From positions 372,001 through 436,000 of the forward strand of contig VLTN01000016.1 in the NCBI GenBank assembly GCA_008330645.1: a stretch of 64,000 nt of DNA. Direction: 5' to 3'. The stretch's first letter is position 1. Every line of letters begins with the position of its first letter. The translations under genes and the position numbers were made by a program. Below are positions 53,418 through 63,012 of this stretch, in pieces. Below the pieces are notes generated by a model, which worked only from the letters and a program-made list of their open reading frames with translations, made no database searches and was not told the DNA's origin. This DNA comes from Cafeteria roenbergensis (Eukaryota > Sar > Bigyra > Bicosoecida > Cafeteriaceae).

Positions 53418-53645
53418 GCCCCGTGACTGCTCCCTCCCCCCGCCTCCTCCCCTCCCCTCCCTCCCCTCCGCTCATCTCTACCCGCTCGCGCGCGCGCGAG
53501 CCTCCTGCGTGCGTCTCGCTTGCTCGCGCTTGCGTGGATGCCGGCTTCTGTTCTGTGTCCAACTCTCCCGTTGCGCGCATTCGTGCCTCAGCTGCCTCCC
53601 CCACACAAGCACAACACCGTCTCGCCTTCGCCTCCACCCTCGCGC

Positions 53646-54928
53646 TTACTCCTCCTTGCGCGAAGCCGCCGCAGCGCCGGCAGCCCGCACGGTCACTGTG
53701 GCCGGAGTGCCCACCTCCGGGGCCTTGACCACCCCCGTGTCCACGTCGACGAGCCTGTTCGTGCTCAGGCCCAGCGGCACGCCGAGGAAGCGGAGCACCG
53801 CCGTGGTGGGGGTCAGGAACTTGCGGTAGGTGGCGGCCTTGGCCTCTGACCCGCGCCGGACAGGCAGCGCGCTTGCGCCTCGGATGCGGGGCACCATCCA
53901 GTCGGCCACGGTAGACGGCATGTCGGCAAGCACGTTGAACATCCAGAGGCCGCCCCGAGTGGGCTGCGGCACGCAGCAAACGGGGTGGCGAGGCCGGGAA
54001 ATGGGTTTGGGCGGAGGGGGGGGGGGGGGGGGGGGGGGCGCTGCTGCTGTTGTGACGCGAGCCATCGGAGCAGCAAGGGCACCGAACAGGGCCGAGGGCA
54101 GATTGGGAGCGATTGGGGCCCAGCCTGGTGCTGGCTGCCGGGCGGGGGGAACATCTTGCCTGTGGCGATCCAAGGCGCGGCTGCGCCCAGCGTTGCTTTG
54201 CTCACCGACTTGAGAAGCAGAGAGGTCATCACCATGCCGGGCGACAGCCCGTGGATGACCACGCCCGTGCCTTTGCACTCGCGGCGTAGGGAGGAGAGCA
54301 GCTGCGGCGTGCCGGCTTTGGTGAATCCATACGACGCGAACGTGGGCGTGGCCATGCCAGTGGCGCCCGCGCCGTCCATGAGGAACAGGTGTCCGCCGTT
54401 CTCTTGGGCGCGCATCGTGTTGATTGCCTCGCGGGCCACCAGCAGCGTGCCGAGGGTGTTCGTCCGCACCACGGTGCTGATGTCTGCGACGGGCGTTTCG
54501 GGCAGGTCAACGTTTTCCCGCTGCCCCGCGCCCGCGTTGTGCACGACCACGTCGATCTCCCCACCGAGCGCGATCTTGCATTGCACCATCATGTGGGTCA
54601 CGTCCTCGGCGTCGGTCACGTCGGCCTTCACAGCAGACAGCTCGTCTTTGCTGCTCGCGACGGCGCGCTCAAGCGCAGCAGCGTCCCGGCCCACGATGCA
54701 GACGTGGTCTCCCATTTCAGCGAAGCGAGTGGCCAGGGCATAACCGATTCCACGGCTTCCGCCGGTGATCACAACGCGGAGGCCCCGGGGCTTGGAGTCC
54801 TGCGCGTGGAACACGCCGAGCTCATCCGCGACTCGCGCGGCCGCACGAAGGGCCACGATTCCCGCCACGCCGCCGGCGACAGCCAGCACGCTGTTCGGCA
54901 CGCGAGTGTCTCCCGAGAACCATTCCAT
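53646..54928 (-). CDS. Short-chain dehydrogenase, chlorophyll b reductase-like (NYC1/NOL type)
   Basis: NYC1 and NOL reduce chlorophyll b to 7-hydroxymethyl chlorophyll a in thylakoids. Exons 54928-54206 and 53963-53646 join in phase 0 to give 346 residues. A hydrophobic N-terminal segment (SVLAVAGGVAGIVALRAAAR) precedes the Rossmann fold. SDR motifs are intact: TGGSRGIG cofactor loop, NAGAG, and YxxxK as YGFTK. The stretch GGHLFLMDGAGATGMATPTF then GLSPGMVMTSLLLKS is closer to NYC1/NOL than to other SDRs as I remember them. The C-terminal MFNVLADMPSTVADWMVPRI matches the same group. A general membrane SDR acting on lipids is the alternative. If the assignment is right, the organism has or had chlorophyll b. 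Confidence 0.78.
54016..54038. repeat. 23-bp poly-G run (poly-C on the transcribed strand) in an intron
   Basis: An uninterrupted G run lies within the single intron of the reductase gene. In transcript sense it is poly-C, about 50 nt upstream of the splice acceptor, and may serve as the pyrimidine tract. Length is likely to be unreliable in sequencing. Confidence 0.85.
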
Positions 54929-55251
54929 GCCTCCGCCAGGCAGTGTGCGGAGCCGCCCATGCTGCTCCGTCGCGCCTGGCCGGCAGAGCGGTGCGCGGGA
55001 CGCTCGGCCCTCCCGAGCCCGCCCCACTCGGAGCTGACGGCGACACCATGGCGAGGGGAGGCATCCCTCCAGAGGCTTTCGGCGTCCACCCGCCACGAGT
55101 GCCCATCGGACCTCGCGTTCTGCCTGTGAGCGCGCTGCCGCGGCAGTCAGGGAGAGTTCCTGGCGCCGGCGTTGCGTTGGGGCGCCACGAGCTGCCTTTG
55201 CAATCGCGCCCACGCCACGCCGTCTGAAGTGTGCGCGCCCCACAGGGAGAC
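54929..55251. promoter_or_regulatory. Shared upstream region of divergent reductase and FAM177 genes
   Basis: These 323 bp lie between divergent starts. They are GC-rich with no motif recognised and no additional gene seen. Confidence 0.3.
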
Positions 55252-55949
55252 ATGGAAGACGGTGACGAGGAGGAGGAGGCGCCCTACTACTGGGAGGCTG
55301 GAGGCGACGCCGACGTTTCGACAGCAACGGCGCTGGCGCACAACCTGCACTTCTGGGGCTCCTTGGCCCTCGCTGGTGAGGTCCGAGCTGCCCTGCCGTC
55401 TCCCCTTTTACCCGTGGCCATCCCTGGTCCGAGCAGCGATGGCAGTCTGGCGTGGAACCGGCGTCCGACGCAGCTGGCCCGCACCGCCAGCTCAGCATGC
55501 CCACCTGCCCTACCCCCCCCTCCTGCCCCGTTGCTCATGCTCTTCGCCTCGCAGGCGTTGACAGTGTCGGGAGCGTGCTGGCCAGCACGCTGGGACTGAC
55601 CCAATCCCGCTACCAGTTCGAGATCGACTACGCAGAGGGGCAGCGCGAGAACATCCGACGGCAGATCATCGCGCGGCGGCAGCGCGAGCTCCTGCAGAGG
55701 GAAGAGGCGCGCAGGGCCGTGGCGGAGCGCGCAGGCAGGCCCGTGGAAGGCGTCAGCGCAGCGCGAGCCGCCAGTGACGCCTACGCGCGCGAAGTTGCGG
55801 AGCGGGCCGCGGCTGGCCTTCCAGAAGTGGACGAGCCAGACGCGGCCACAGGGGGCGCGGCCGTGCCTGGCAGCAAGGCCAGCCGGTCCATGCCGCGCGC
55901 AGGATCCGGCAGGCCGGCGAGCAAAGCAGCGGAAGAGGAATCAGTGTGA
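55252..55949 (+). CDS. FAM177 family protein
   Basis: Exons 55252-55375 and 55555-55949 join in phase 1 to give 172 residues. The N-terminus is acidic (MEDGDEEEEAPYYWEAGG) followed by a hydrophobic patch. The core GVDSVGSVLASTLGLTQSRY then QFEIDYAEGQRENIRR matches the FAM177 signature, in which a short hydrophobic helix (human ASVLGISTPKYQYAIDEY) precedes a charged coiled coil. The coil continues as RRQRELLQREEARRAVAERA. FAM177 proteins are small and poorly characterised. The family match is by remembered sequence and was not tested by a search. Confidence 0.8.
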
Positions 55950-56190
55950 GGGGCCGGCGCAACGGGCTGCGGCCTGGCCGCTGCAGGCATGCGGCGGGGG
56001 AGGCGGCCGGCTGACGGTTTGCAAAGTGCTGGCTCGCTGCCTGCGTGTGGGGTGCGTGGTGCGATGCCAATCATGTGCCCGCAAGATAGACTGGATCGAG
56101 CGGCTTTGCGCCCGCAAATTTGAGAGGTTTGAGCGTCTTTCCGTCTGCGCCCGTAAGCCGCACAGCTGCCCATGCTCCCCACGGCCGTTC

Positions 56191-57637
56191 CTACCAGGAG
56201 CGCCCTGCCGCCGGACCCGCTCCCTGCGCTTGGCTCGCCCTCCCGGCAGAGCCATCCTGGCCGGTCTCCTGGCCTTCGCTCGGCGTGCTGAATGTGCGGC
56301 CTGCCATCGCGGCCAGAGCGTCCCGCTTCTCGATTTGAGCGATGCGGCGTCGCTCCCGCTGCCGCTCCTCGATCACCTCTGCCTCCTTGGCCCTCTGCGC
56401 TCGCAGCTGCAGCCGCTGCGCCGCGCGTCCGTCCTCCGTGTCCTCGGGCCCCCCGATGACGTCATACACGCCGTAGAAATCCCCCTCGAACTGCGAACCG
56501 AACAGCGCCAATGGATCATGCGAGACGGATGGGTGTGTGTGGATAAGTATATGTGTGGGAGGGGGGGGGGGCAGGCGGCGGAGGGTTCGCCCGACGGGCA
56601 TAAGCTGCGGCGTCCCCGCTCAAGAGAGCCCTCGGGCGGGTCTCGCCAAGCTAGGGGCCGGGCCGCCTGCCCAGCGCATTGCTGGCGTCTCACCTTGACG
56701 AACGTCGGCGCCATGTTGTACTGCAGCAGCGCCCGCACCCAGTCCTCCCGGGTGAGGAAGTGCTCCGCCAGGCGAGTGTAGGTCCAGTACTCGGGGTCTA
56801 GGCGGTGCTTGGCAAACATCTCGAAGATATCGGCCATGGAGACCTGGTCGTCAGCGTCCACTCCGTTCAGCATCAGCTGATCGCCAGGGCCCGTCTCAGC
56901 AGGGCGCATGGGAAAGATCTCTCCATGGGGCACCCGCCGGTTCATTCCCTTGGATGGAAGGAGGCCGTACTTGGGCTCCGCGGGCACCAGCTGGCCCTCC
57001 TTCCCGAGGGCGTGCTCCGGGGGAGGCAGAGCCAGCTGCGCCTCCTGCAAGGCCGCGATCTGGGACGAGTGCTTGGCACCCTCTGCCCCGTCCAACAGCG
57101 CGGGATTCTGCGGGGCGGCAGCACGCGCCAACCGGAGGACAGGGAGCAGCGCTGCAATGACGCGCATGTGGCCAGCGGCCGGGGCGCCAGCTACCATCGA
57201 GCGCGCCAGAGCCGGCACGTCGGCACCCCGCGCCCTCCCCGCGCCACGTCGACATCACTCACAGCGTGTAGGCGCGCGAATATGGCCAGCTGCTTTTGTC
57301 CGTACTCTGCAAACTCCATAGACACGCCACGGCCGGCCTCCTCGACCGTCCCCGAAAACTTTGGGTCTTTCTTGTGCGCCGCGTCCGCCTTGACGATTGT
57401 GGCAGGCTTCACCGCTGCGGGGCATCGCAAGCACACACCGGGGCTGGCGGCGATGGCTCAGACCCGAGCGAGGCTGACAGCGCCGGCAGGGCGTCTGACG
57501 AACGCAGTTCGGCACTCACCTTCTTTCCCTAGCTCCGCCACGGTCGGCCCGGCCCGAATTGGGGCGCGCACTCGTGCCGCACCAGCAGCAGCCTGCCCTC
57601 CCAGCCGCCTGCTAGCCTGAGACGCTTCGTTGCCCAT
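56191..57637 (-). CDS. Unknown conserved-looking protein with N-myristoylation-type start (MGNEAS)
   Basis: Four exons, 57637-57520, 57414-57263, 57107-56694 and 56490-56191, join with consistent phases to give 327 residues. I do not recognise the family. The protein begins MGNEASQASRRLGG, which meets the N-myristoylation pattern (Gly2, small residue at 6) with nearby basic residues that would aid membrane binding. Ordered-looking segments include MEFAEYGQKQLAIFARLHA, MADIFEMFAKHRLDPEYWTY, TRLAEHFLTREDWVRALLQY and FEGDFYGVYDVIGGPED, followed by a charged coiled coil (RAQRAKEAEVIEERQRERRR). The conserved style of the Trp/Tyr-containing motifs suggests a real family. Convergent with FAM177; tandem with the ankyrin gene. 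Confidence 0.75.
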
Positions 57638-57964
57638 GGGCTGCGTGTGGCTTGGGCGGCCAGCAGCAGTTCGCGCATATTGGGATCGGTTCATACATCG
57701 TCGTGCGTGTGTTTCGCCCTCCGGTGCGCCTTGAGCGCACTTCGATTCGGGGAGGTGAGCATGCCCTCCCGCCGTCGCGCACGCTGGAACCATCGCGTCC
57801 CGAGCCAGGGCACGGCGCATGCGACGAACTCGTCCGCTGTGCACCCCTGTCACGCAGTGCTGCCCGCGTCAAAATAGCTCCGCTGCACGACGACTGCGCA
57901 GCTTCCGCAACTCTGGAAGAGTAGCTCAAGGCGTGCACGTCGGGAAACGCAGGTCATGACTGCG
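57638..57964. other. Intergenic region between the ankyrin gene and the MGNEAS gene
   Basis: These 327 bp hold the upstream region of the minus-strand MGNEAS gene and the 3' flank of the ankyrin gene. The motif GCGCATATTGGG lies near 57674. No gene was seen. Confidence 0.35.
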
Positions 57965-60429
57965 TCAGCATCGGTGGGAGCTTGCGCTCAACCGGCTGCA
58001 GGCGCAGATTCTCCACATGGCAAGCCCCCGGCGGCGGTGCCAGCGCTGGATTCGCTCAGCGTTGCGAAGCGCCTGCCTGCAGGCTGCGTCGCTCCCGCGC
58101 ACCATGCTCTCAAAGTGGCCCTGCGCGAATCCATCGGCGCAGTGGTTAACATCGCAAGCGGTGTCGCTGACATTGGATGAAGCGGTGAGCGATGTGCAAC
58201 GAGCAGCGAGCGACCCTGAAGGCGAGGTCGCGGCGAGGGCACCATGGCGCGTGAGGGAGGACAAAATGGTCCTGCCTGCCGTATGTCAGCGATCGCGGAT
58301 AGCCATCAAGAGAGAGGGCGGGGCACAGACTCGATCGCTGCAACCTTTGAACCGCAGTGGCTGCAAACGGACTGACGTTGTAGTAGAACTCATACCTAGC
58401 GCCGCGCTCCAGAAGCAATGTCAGAGTCTCTGCCTTGCCGCAGCTGGTGGCCACCATAAGAGCTGTGTTTTTGAGCTGCGACGCCAAATTCCAAAGAGAC
58501 CGCAAGCCGCGCGCCCACACGCCTTGGCAAGCGTCGCCTCCTGGCAGCTCGCGGGTGCAGCACGCCCCCATGCGGTGGCGCTTGAGGTAAAGGCACTAGG
58601 CGTGCTTACCTCGCTCCTCGCCTCCAGCTCGGCGCCGCGGTCCAGCAGCAGACGCACGACACTGGTGTGACCACGGGCTGTTGCCTGGAGAAGCGCGGTC
58701 TCGCCGATCTGCGTGGCAGCACAGCTGACTTCCAGTACAAGGCCCCTGTTTCGTGGCCGCCAAACAGCAACGGGCGTCGCAGATGCCACAACGGCAGCGG
58801 GGGTGCACACCTGCGGCTGCCGGCTGAATGTGCAGCTCTCCGGCTTGGTCCGGTCCTGGCATCAGACTCACAACGTTCCGAGCCGCCACGGCGGCGCCAT
58901 GATCCAGCAGCACGCGTGTGACCTCCAAATTTCCCTCCGCCGCGGCATGAATGAGCGGAGTGTGCCAGTCCTGCGCAATGACGCGGATGGGGACCTCAAG
59001 CTGATTCTCGAGATGTGACGCTGCCGCTCAGCCAAGCTCCTGCGCTGCAGCTGCAGAGGGCCGTGCGTTCGGATGCCCCCCCCCCCCCCGTCCACCACGG
59101 GCACCCTTGCCGGCCAGCATGCCTTGCGATTGCGGCCGGTTGTCTAGCCATGCCTGCAGCCAGCCTGACCTCGTCTATCTCCTCAGTGTTCGCGCCGCGT
59201 TCCAGCAGGAGCTTTGCTGCCGGGACGTGTCCCTCCGCTACAGCCAGCGACAGGGGAGTCGACCAGCGCTGCAACACCAGCGCGAAAGTTAGTAGCCAGC
59301 AGACTCGGTCGCCCCAGCTGTGGCGCTCGGTGGCAGCTCAGTGTGCCGAGCCGCGAGCACGGCGCCCCTGGCTGCGCCAGCCCCAAACAGCTGGAGCCGC
59401 AGCTGGAAGCAAGGCCACTCTGCTGCGCCAAGGGCGATGTGCACCGCCTCGCACGGCCCACTGCGGCGTGCCTGCATGCGTGGCACGATGCCTCGCCGAG
59501 TCTCACGTCGTCCTTGATCGCAAACTCTGCCCCGCAGTCCAGCAACACGCGCGCCGCTCCCACATGGCCCTCCTCAGCGGCGAACATGAGAGCGGTCCTT
59601 TCTTCCTGCGGCAGCTCACATGCGACGCCCAGCATACTGACGCGCAATGGCTGTGTTGCACCATCTGGAAGGGCCTCCCGGCGTGGCCCCAGAGGCAGCG
59701 CCCGAGTTTCCCTTGCGGGAGAATCGCGCCCCTTCCTGCTTCAGCCATTCCTTAGGCCAAAGCGCCAGGGAGCCTCACCTCATTCTTGGCCTCAATGCTG
59801 GCGCCGCGGTCGATGAGCATCTGGACCATGTCAGCATTGCCTTGCTTCGAGGCCCACATGAGGGGCGTCTGACCGTACTGCGCGGTCACGTAAGCGAAGA
59901 GCGAAAGAACTTGCCCAGAACGATGTGCTGGCATCATGCTGCTTCGGCGACTCGGCGAAGCGCTCGGGCGTTGCAGTCCTTGCGGCGCAGCCCTCGCCCG
60001 GCGCGCTCCACGACCAGGCACTGCATCGTGCGACGCGGTGGGCTCAGTGGGCGGCAAAGGAAAGCCACACAGCCAGCACAGCCACATCGCCTGACCTCGT
60101 CCTTGGCCTCCAGGTCCGCGCCGCAGGCGAGCAGGAGGCCAGCAAGCTCTACGTTTGCCTCGAATGCTGCCGTGATGAGCACCGTCTGCCCGCCCTGCGT
60201 GAACACCAGCGCGGAAACACAGAAGCCCCGCCCTGTCAAACCCGGAGACACAGAATGCGCCGCAGGCGTCGCGTCTAAAGCAGCCCCGAGCCAGAAGGCT
60301 CACAGGGCTGCGCCACTCCAGAGGCGCGCCCGCGTCCAGCAGCCTCTTGACCTCGCCCGGGTCCCCCTGCTTCACAGCCTCCAAAAGGTCCAGCCCGCTT
60401 GGCGCAAGGCTCGCTGCCACGGAGGCCAT
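57965..60429 (-). CDS. Ankyrin-repeat protein in which each repeat is one 99-nt exon
   Basis: Nine exons were read: 60429-60304, 60194-60096, 59877-59779, 59605-59507, 59268-59170, 58970-58872, 58708-58610, 58475-58377 and 58120-57965, giving 324 residues. Exon 1 (42 codons) is a capping repeat with LDLLEAVKQGDPGEVKRLLD. Exons 2-8 are each exactly 33 codons and each holds one ankyrin repeat, for example QTPLMWASKQGNADMVQMLI, RTALMFAAEEGHVGAARVLL and ETALLQATARGHTSVVRLLL. Every repeat begins just before TPL/TAL-type residues and ends near AKDE/ARSE. All introns are phase 0; donors are GTGAG, GTCAG or GTAAG. Exon 9 is the least certain and is not ankyrin-like. Ankyrin arrays bind protein partners; the partner is unknown. 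Confidence 0.88.
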
Positions 60430-60623
60430 TTGCCCTTGCGGGGCGTCGCAGAGTGCGCCCGGACAACAACTGCCTCTGCCGTTCCGGGAGGATGAGCGAT
60501 GCGTGGTTTGCTCGCGCTGCAGCAAGAAGGGGCGTGTCGATCCACATTGACATCGCTGTTGCAAAACTGGGAAAAAGGCCGCTTGGACCTGTCCACGCAT
60601 ATGCGCCACCGCGCGTTCTCGGC

Positions 60624-62514
60624 TCAGCGACGCGCGTGGACAACCGACCCGTCCGCCTTGTTCACCACGCGGGTGAACCGCAACAGCAGGTCCACCAGCG
60701 TGCGACCGGGACCTGTGATGGGGTCCACGAATGGCTGGATTTGTTCCTTGGCCCACTCCGTCTGCTTCGTGAACAGGGCAGCGAAGCGCTCCTTGGCATC
60801 AAGTGGGAGCTCGTCCTCCGGGTAGCACTCCAGCAGCGTCTCGCCAGCCCTTTCGTGTCGTACGAACAAGCCCTCTAGAATGCTCAGCTTGGCCTCGAAC
60901 CCGTCCAGCGAGTATTCGCCCTGTTCATCCTCCAGGGCCTCAACATCGGAGTCGCTCGTGCCTGGGACCTGCTTGGCTGCCTCTTTGAGCGATGGCGGCC
61001 CGCCGAGCGCGGTCAAGTTCGCCACGGCCGCCGCCCATGCCGCCAGGAACTCCCCCTCCTCGATCAACTGCAAGCACACGAGTCGACGTGGGCGCCGTTC
61101 AACCTCTCAATCACTCGCAGGGCCGCGAGCCGAGCGTGCCAAGGCCAGGGGCTGCCTGCTCGCAGGGCAGCGCGCGACTGCATCAGACGCGTCTCACTCC
61201 TGCTTTGCCAGCCGCTTGCTGGCGAACGAGGTCCAGGAGCTGCCTGCCCAAGAAGCGCGCCGCGCGGCGAGCCGACACGCACCACTTGCCGGCCTGCGTC
61301 GGGTGCTCTCGGCCCAGCCTTGCAAGCGCGAACCGGACTGCGTATGCGGGGAAGCGGTCTCCAACAAACGCTGCAACGGAGGATGGCCGCACCGAGAGCA
61401 GCGGCATTGCGTTTTCTGCGATGGCGTCCAGAACTGCCCCGATGACGGCAGCTCGCAGCTCCGGAGAGATGAGTCGCTCGTAGCCTGCGAGACACGGCAA
61501 CCAGCTCAGCGACAAGAGGCAGGCGGGCGCAGGAAATCGCCGGCGGCTCCACCTTTGCCCTCCCACAGACAGCGCGCGAGCAGGCGCGCGTCGCTGCTGG
61601 CGCCATCCTTCCCCGCTCACCCTTCCGCCGCACCACCCCCAAGGCGGAGAGCTCCACCAAGATCTCGGCGCGGCTTGCTTGCACGCATGCTTCCAGGTCC
61701 CGAAGCGTAAAGTGCGTCGCGCGGTTGAGCGTGCGCGTCTCCGCGAGAGCGGCCTTCCCGGCCGGGGTCGCAGCAGCGCCGTCGTCGGCCCCCTTGACTG
61801 CCGACGCAGCAGCGGCGCTCGCGCTCTTGCTCGATGGCGTCTTGGGCGGGGAGACCGGAGCCCCTGCCGGCGGCGCTGGGGCCCCTGTCGCGACATCGGC
61901 GCCGCGCCCTCGCTTCCGCGGGGAAAACGTTCCGCCGTCCGCGTCGTCCTCGCCTGCGGCCGCGTCCTCATTGGCATCCTCTACAGTTAGCATGCTTCGC
62001 TGCAGCAGCGAATGCAGCAACTCCAGCCTGGGCGGCGTCGGCTTGGCCTCGAATGAGCTGCCGCACAGTCCCACGACCTCAATGTCTCGTCCCACGCGAG
62101 CAGCGCCACCAGCCGCCGCGGACTCGTCGCCGCTCAAGTCATCGTCGTCATCGTCATCCCCAGCAGCACCGAGCTGGGCCAGCAGCAGCGTGTTGGACGT
62201 CTCGACAAGTTGGAGCTCGAACGTTTTGGTTTCTGTGCAGACCACCGCATTGCTTCCTGCTGCCGCCTTGACCCACAGCCTGCACGGGAGAATAGGGCCC
62301 GAGGCAAGCACACGAGACCCATGTGGCGGCCAGCCCTGCTCTAGCGAGGCGCTGCTGCCGCCCAGGCCGAGGAATGATTTCAAACTCACGACTTGCCGGC
62401 CTCAATGTGCTTGAGAAGGTCGCCTTCCAGGGTCATCAGCTTGTACTCCGACTTGACCAGGCGCGGCGCAAACACCACGAGGCTGTTGTCCAGCCTGGCC
62501 TTGATGTCCTCCAT
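60624..62514 (-). CDS. DSCC1: Sister chromatid cohesion protein DCC1 (CTF18-RFC subunit)
   Basis: DCC1 joins CTF8 and CTF18 in an alternative clamp loader acting on PCNA during replication and cohesion. Exons 62514-62390, 62279-61621, 61484-61198 and 61067-60624 join in frame to give 504 residues; human has 393. Landmarks are the N-terminal YKLMTLEGDLLKHIEAGKS, CTETKTFELQLVETSNTLLL (human CSKDKTYDLKIADTSNMLLF), a short helical segment ASRAEILVELSALGVV, then GEFLAAWAAAV and the C-terminal ERFAALFTKQTEWAKEQIQP with SVVHARR, matching human ERFNSLFSLREKWTEEDIAP and YNSRR. Extra length is an Asp-rich run (GDDDDDDDLSGDES) and a Pro/Ala/Ser-rich linker. The ankyrin gene starts 194 bp downstream on the same strand. 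Confidence 0.9.
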
Positions 62515-63012
62515 GGCGCCGGACTGGCCGCCAGTGCTGCTGCAACCGGTGAGCGCACTCGCTGGCGATGGCAGAGCTCGACGCACTCCCGTCGCCAGCT
62601 CGACCGACCGGCTGTTCTGCTCCGCCCAGCATGACAGCGATGCGCGCACACACGCACGCACACCGGATCTCAAACGCGCACCGGGCGCATAGCAGAGTGG
62701 GCCTCAGCAGTTGCGGACGCGTGACAGCGATCCCAGCGCGGCGCCTCGGAACAGGCTGGGCCTCGCGTCAGTCGGTGCGGCGCGAGCTTGGGACACAACA
62801 CACATTCGCCCAGTCGATTGCGGCCACAAGGCGCGGGCGCGCCCGAGGCAGGAGCACGGGGCAGAACGCAACAAGCGGGCAGCGAGGCACCACGAACAGG
62901 AGCATCTGTCATCACATGTCCCGAGTGAGCGGCGCGGGCAGCGCGGCGCCGCGTGGCAGCGGGCAGCGCGGCGCCGCGTGGCAGCAGCCAGCCCCTCCTC
63001 GGCGCGACCCGG
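62515..63012. other. Upstream region of DCC1 with a duplicated 25-bp unit
   Basis: These 498 bp lie between DCC1 and the partial gene at the right edge, both on the minus strand. Apart from two perfect 25-bp copies at 62936-62985 nothing was recognised. An ATG-ACAC region near 62640 has ACACAC repeats. Confidence 0.4.
62936..62985. repeat. Perfect 25-bp tandem duplication
   Basis: Units at 62936-62960 and 62961-62985 are identical, each beginning GGGCAGCGCGG and ending GTGGCAGC. Confidence 0.9.

Noticed and set aside
58377-60194. Evenly spaced 99-nt similar units considered as a CRISPR-like or satellite array
   Set aside because: The units diverge in DNA sequence but conserve ankyrin residues, differ in spacing and are flanked by splice sites. 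They are exons.
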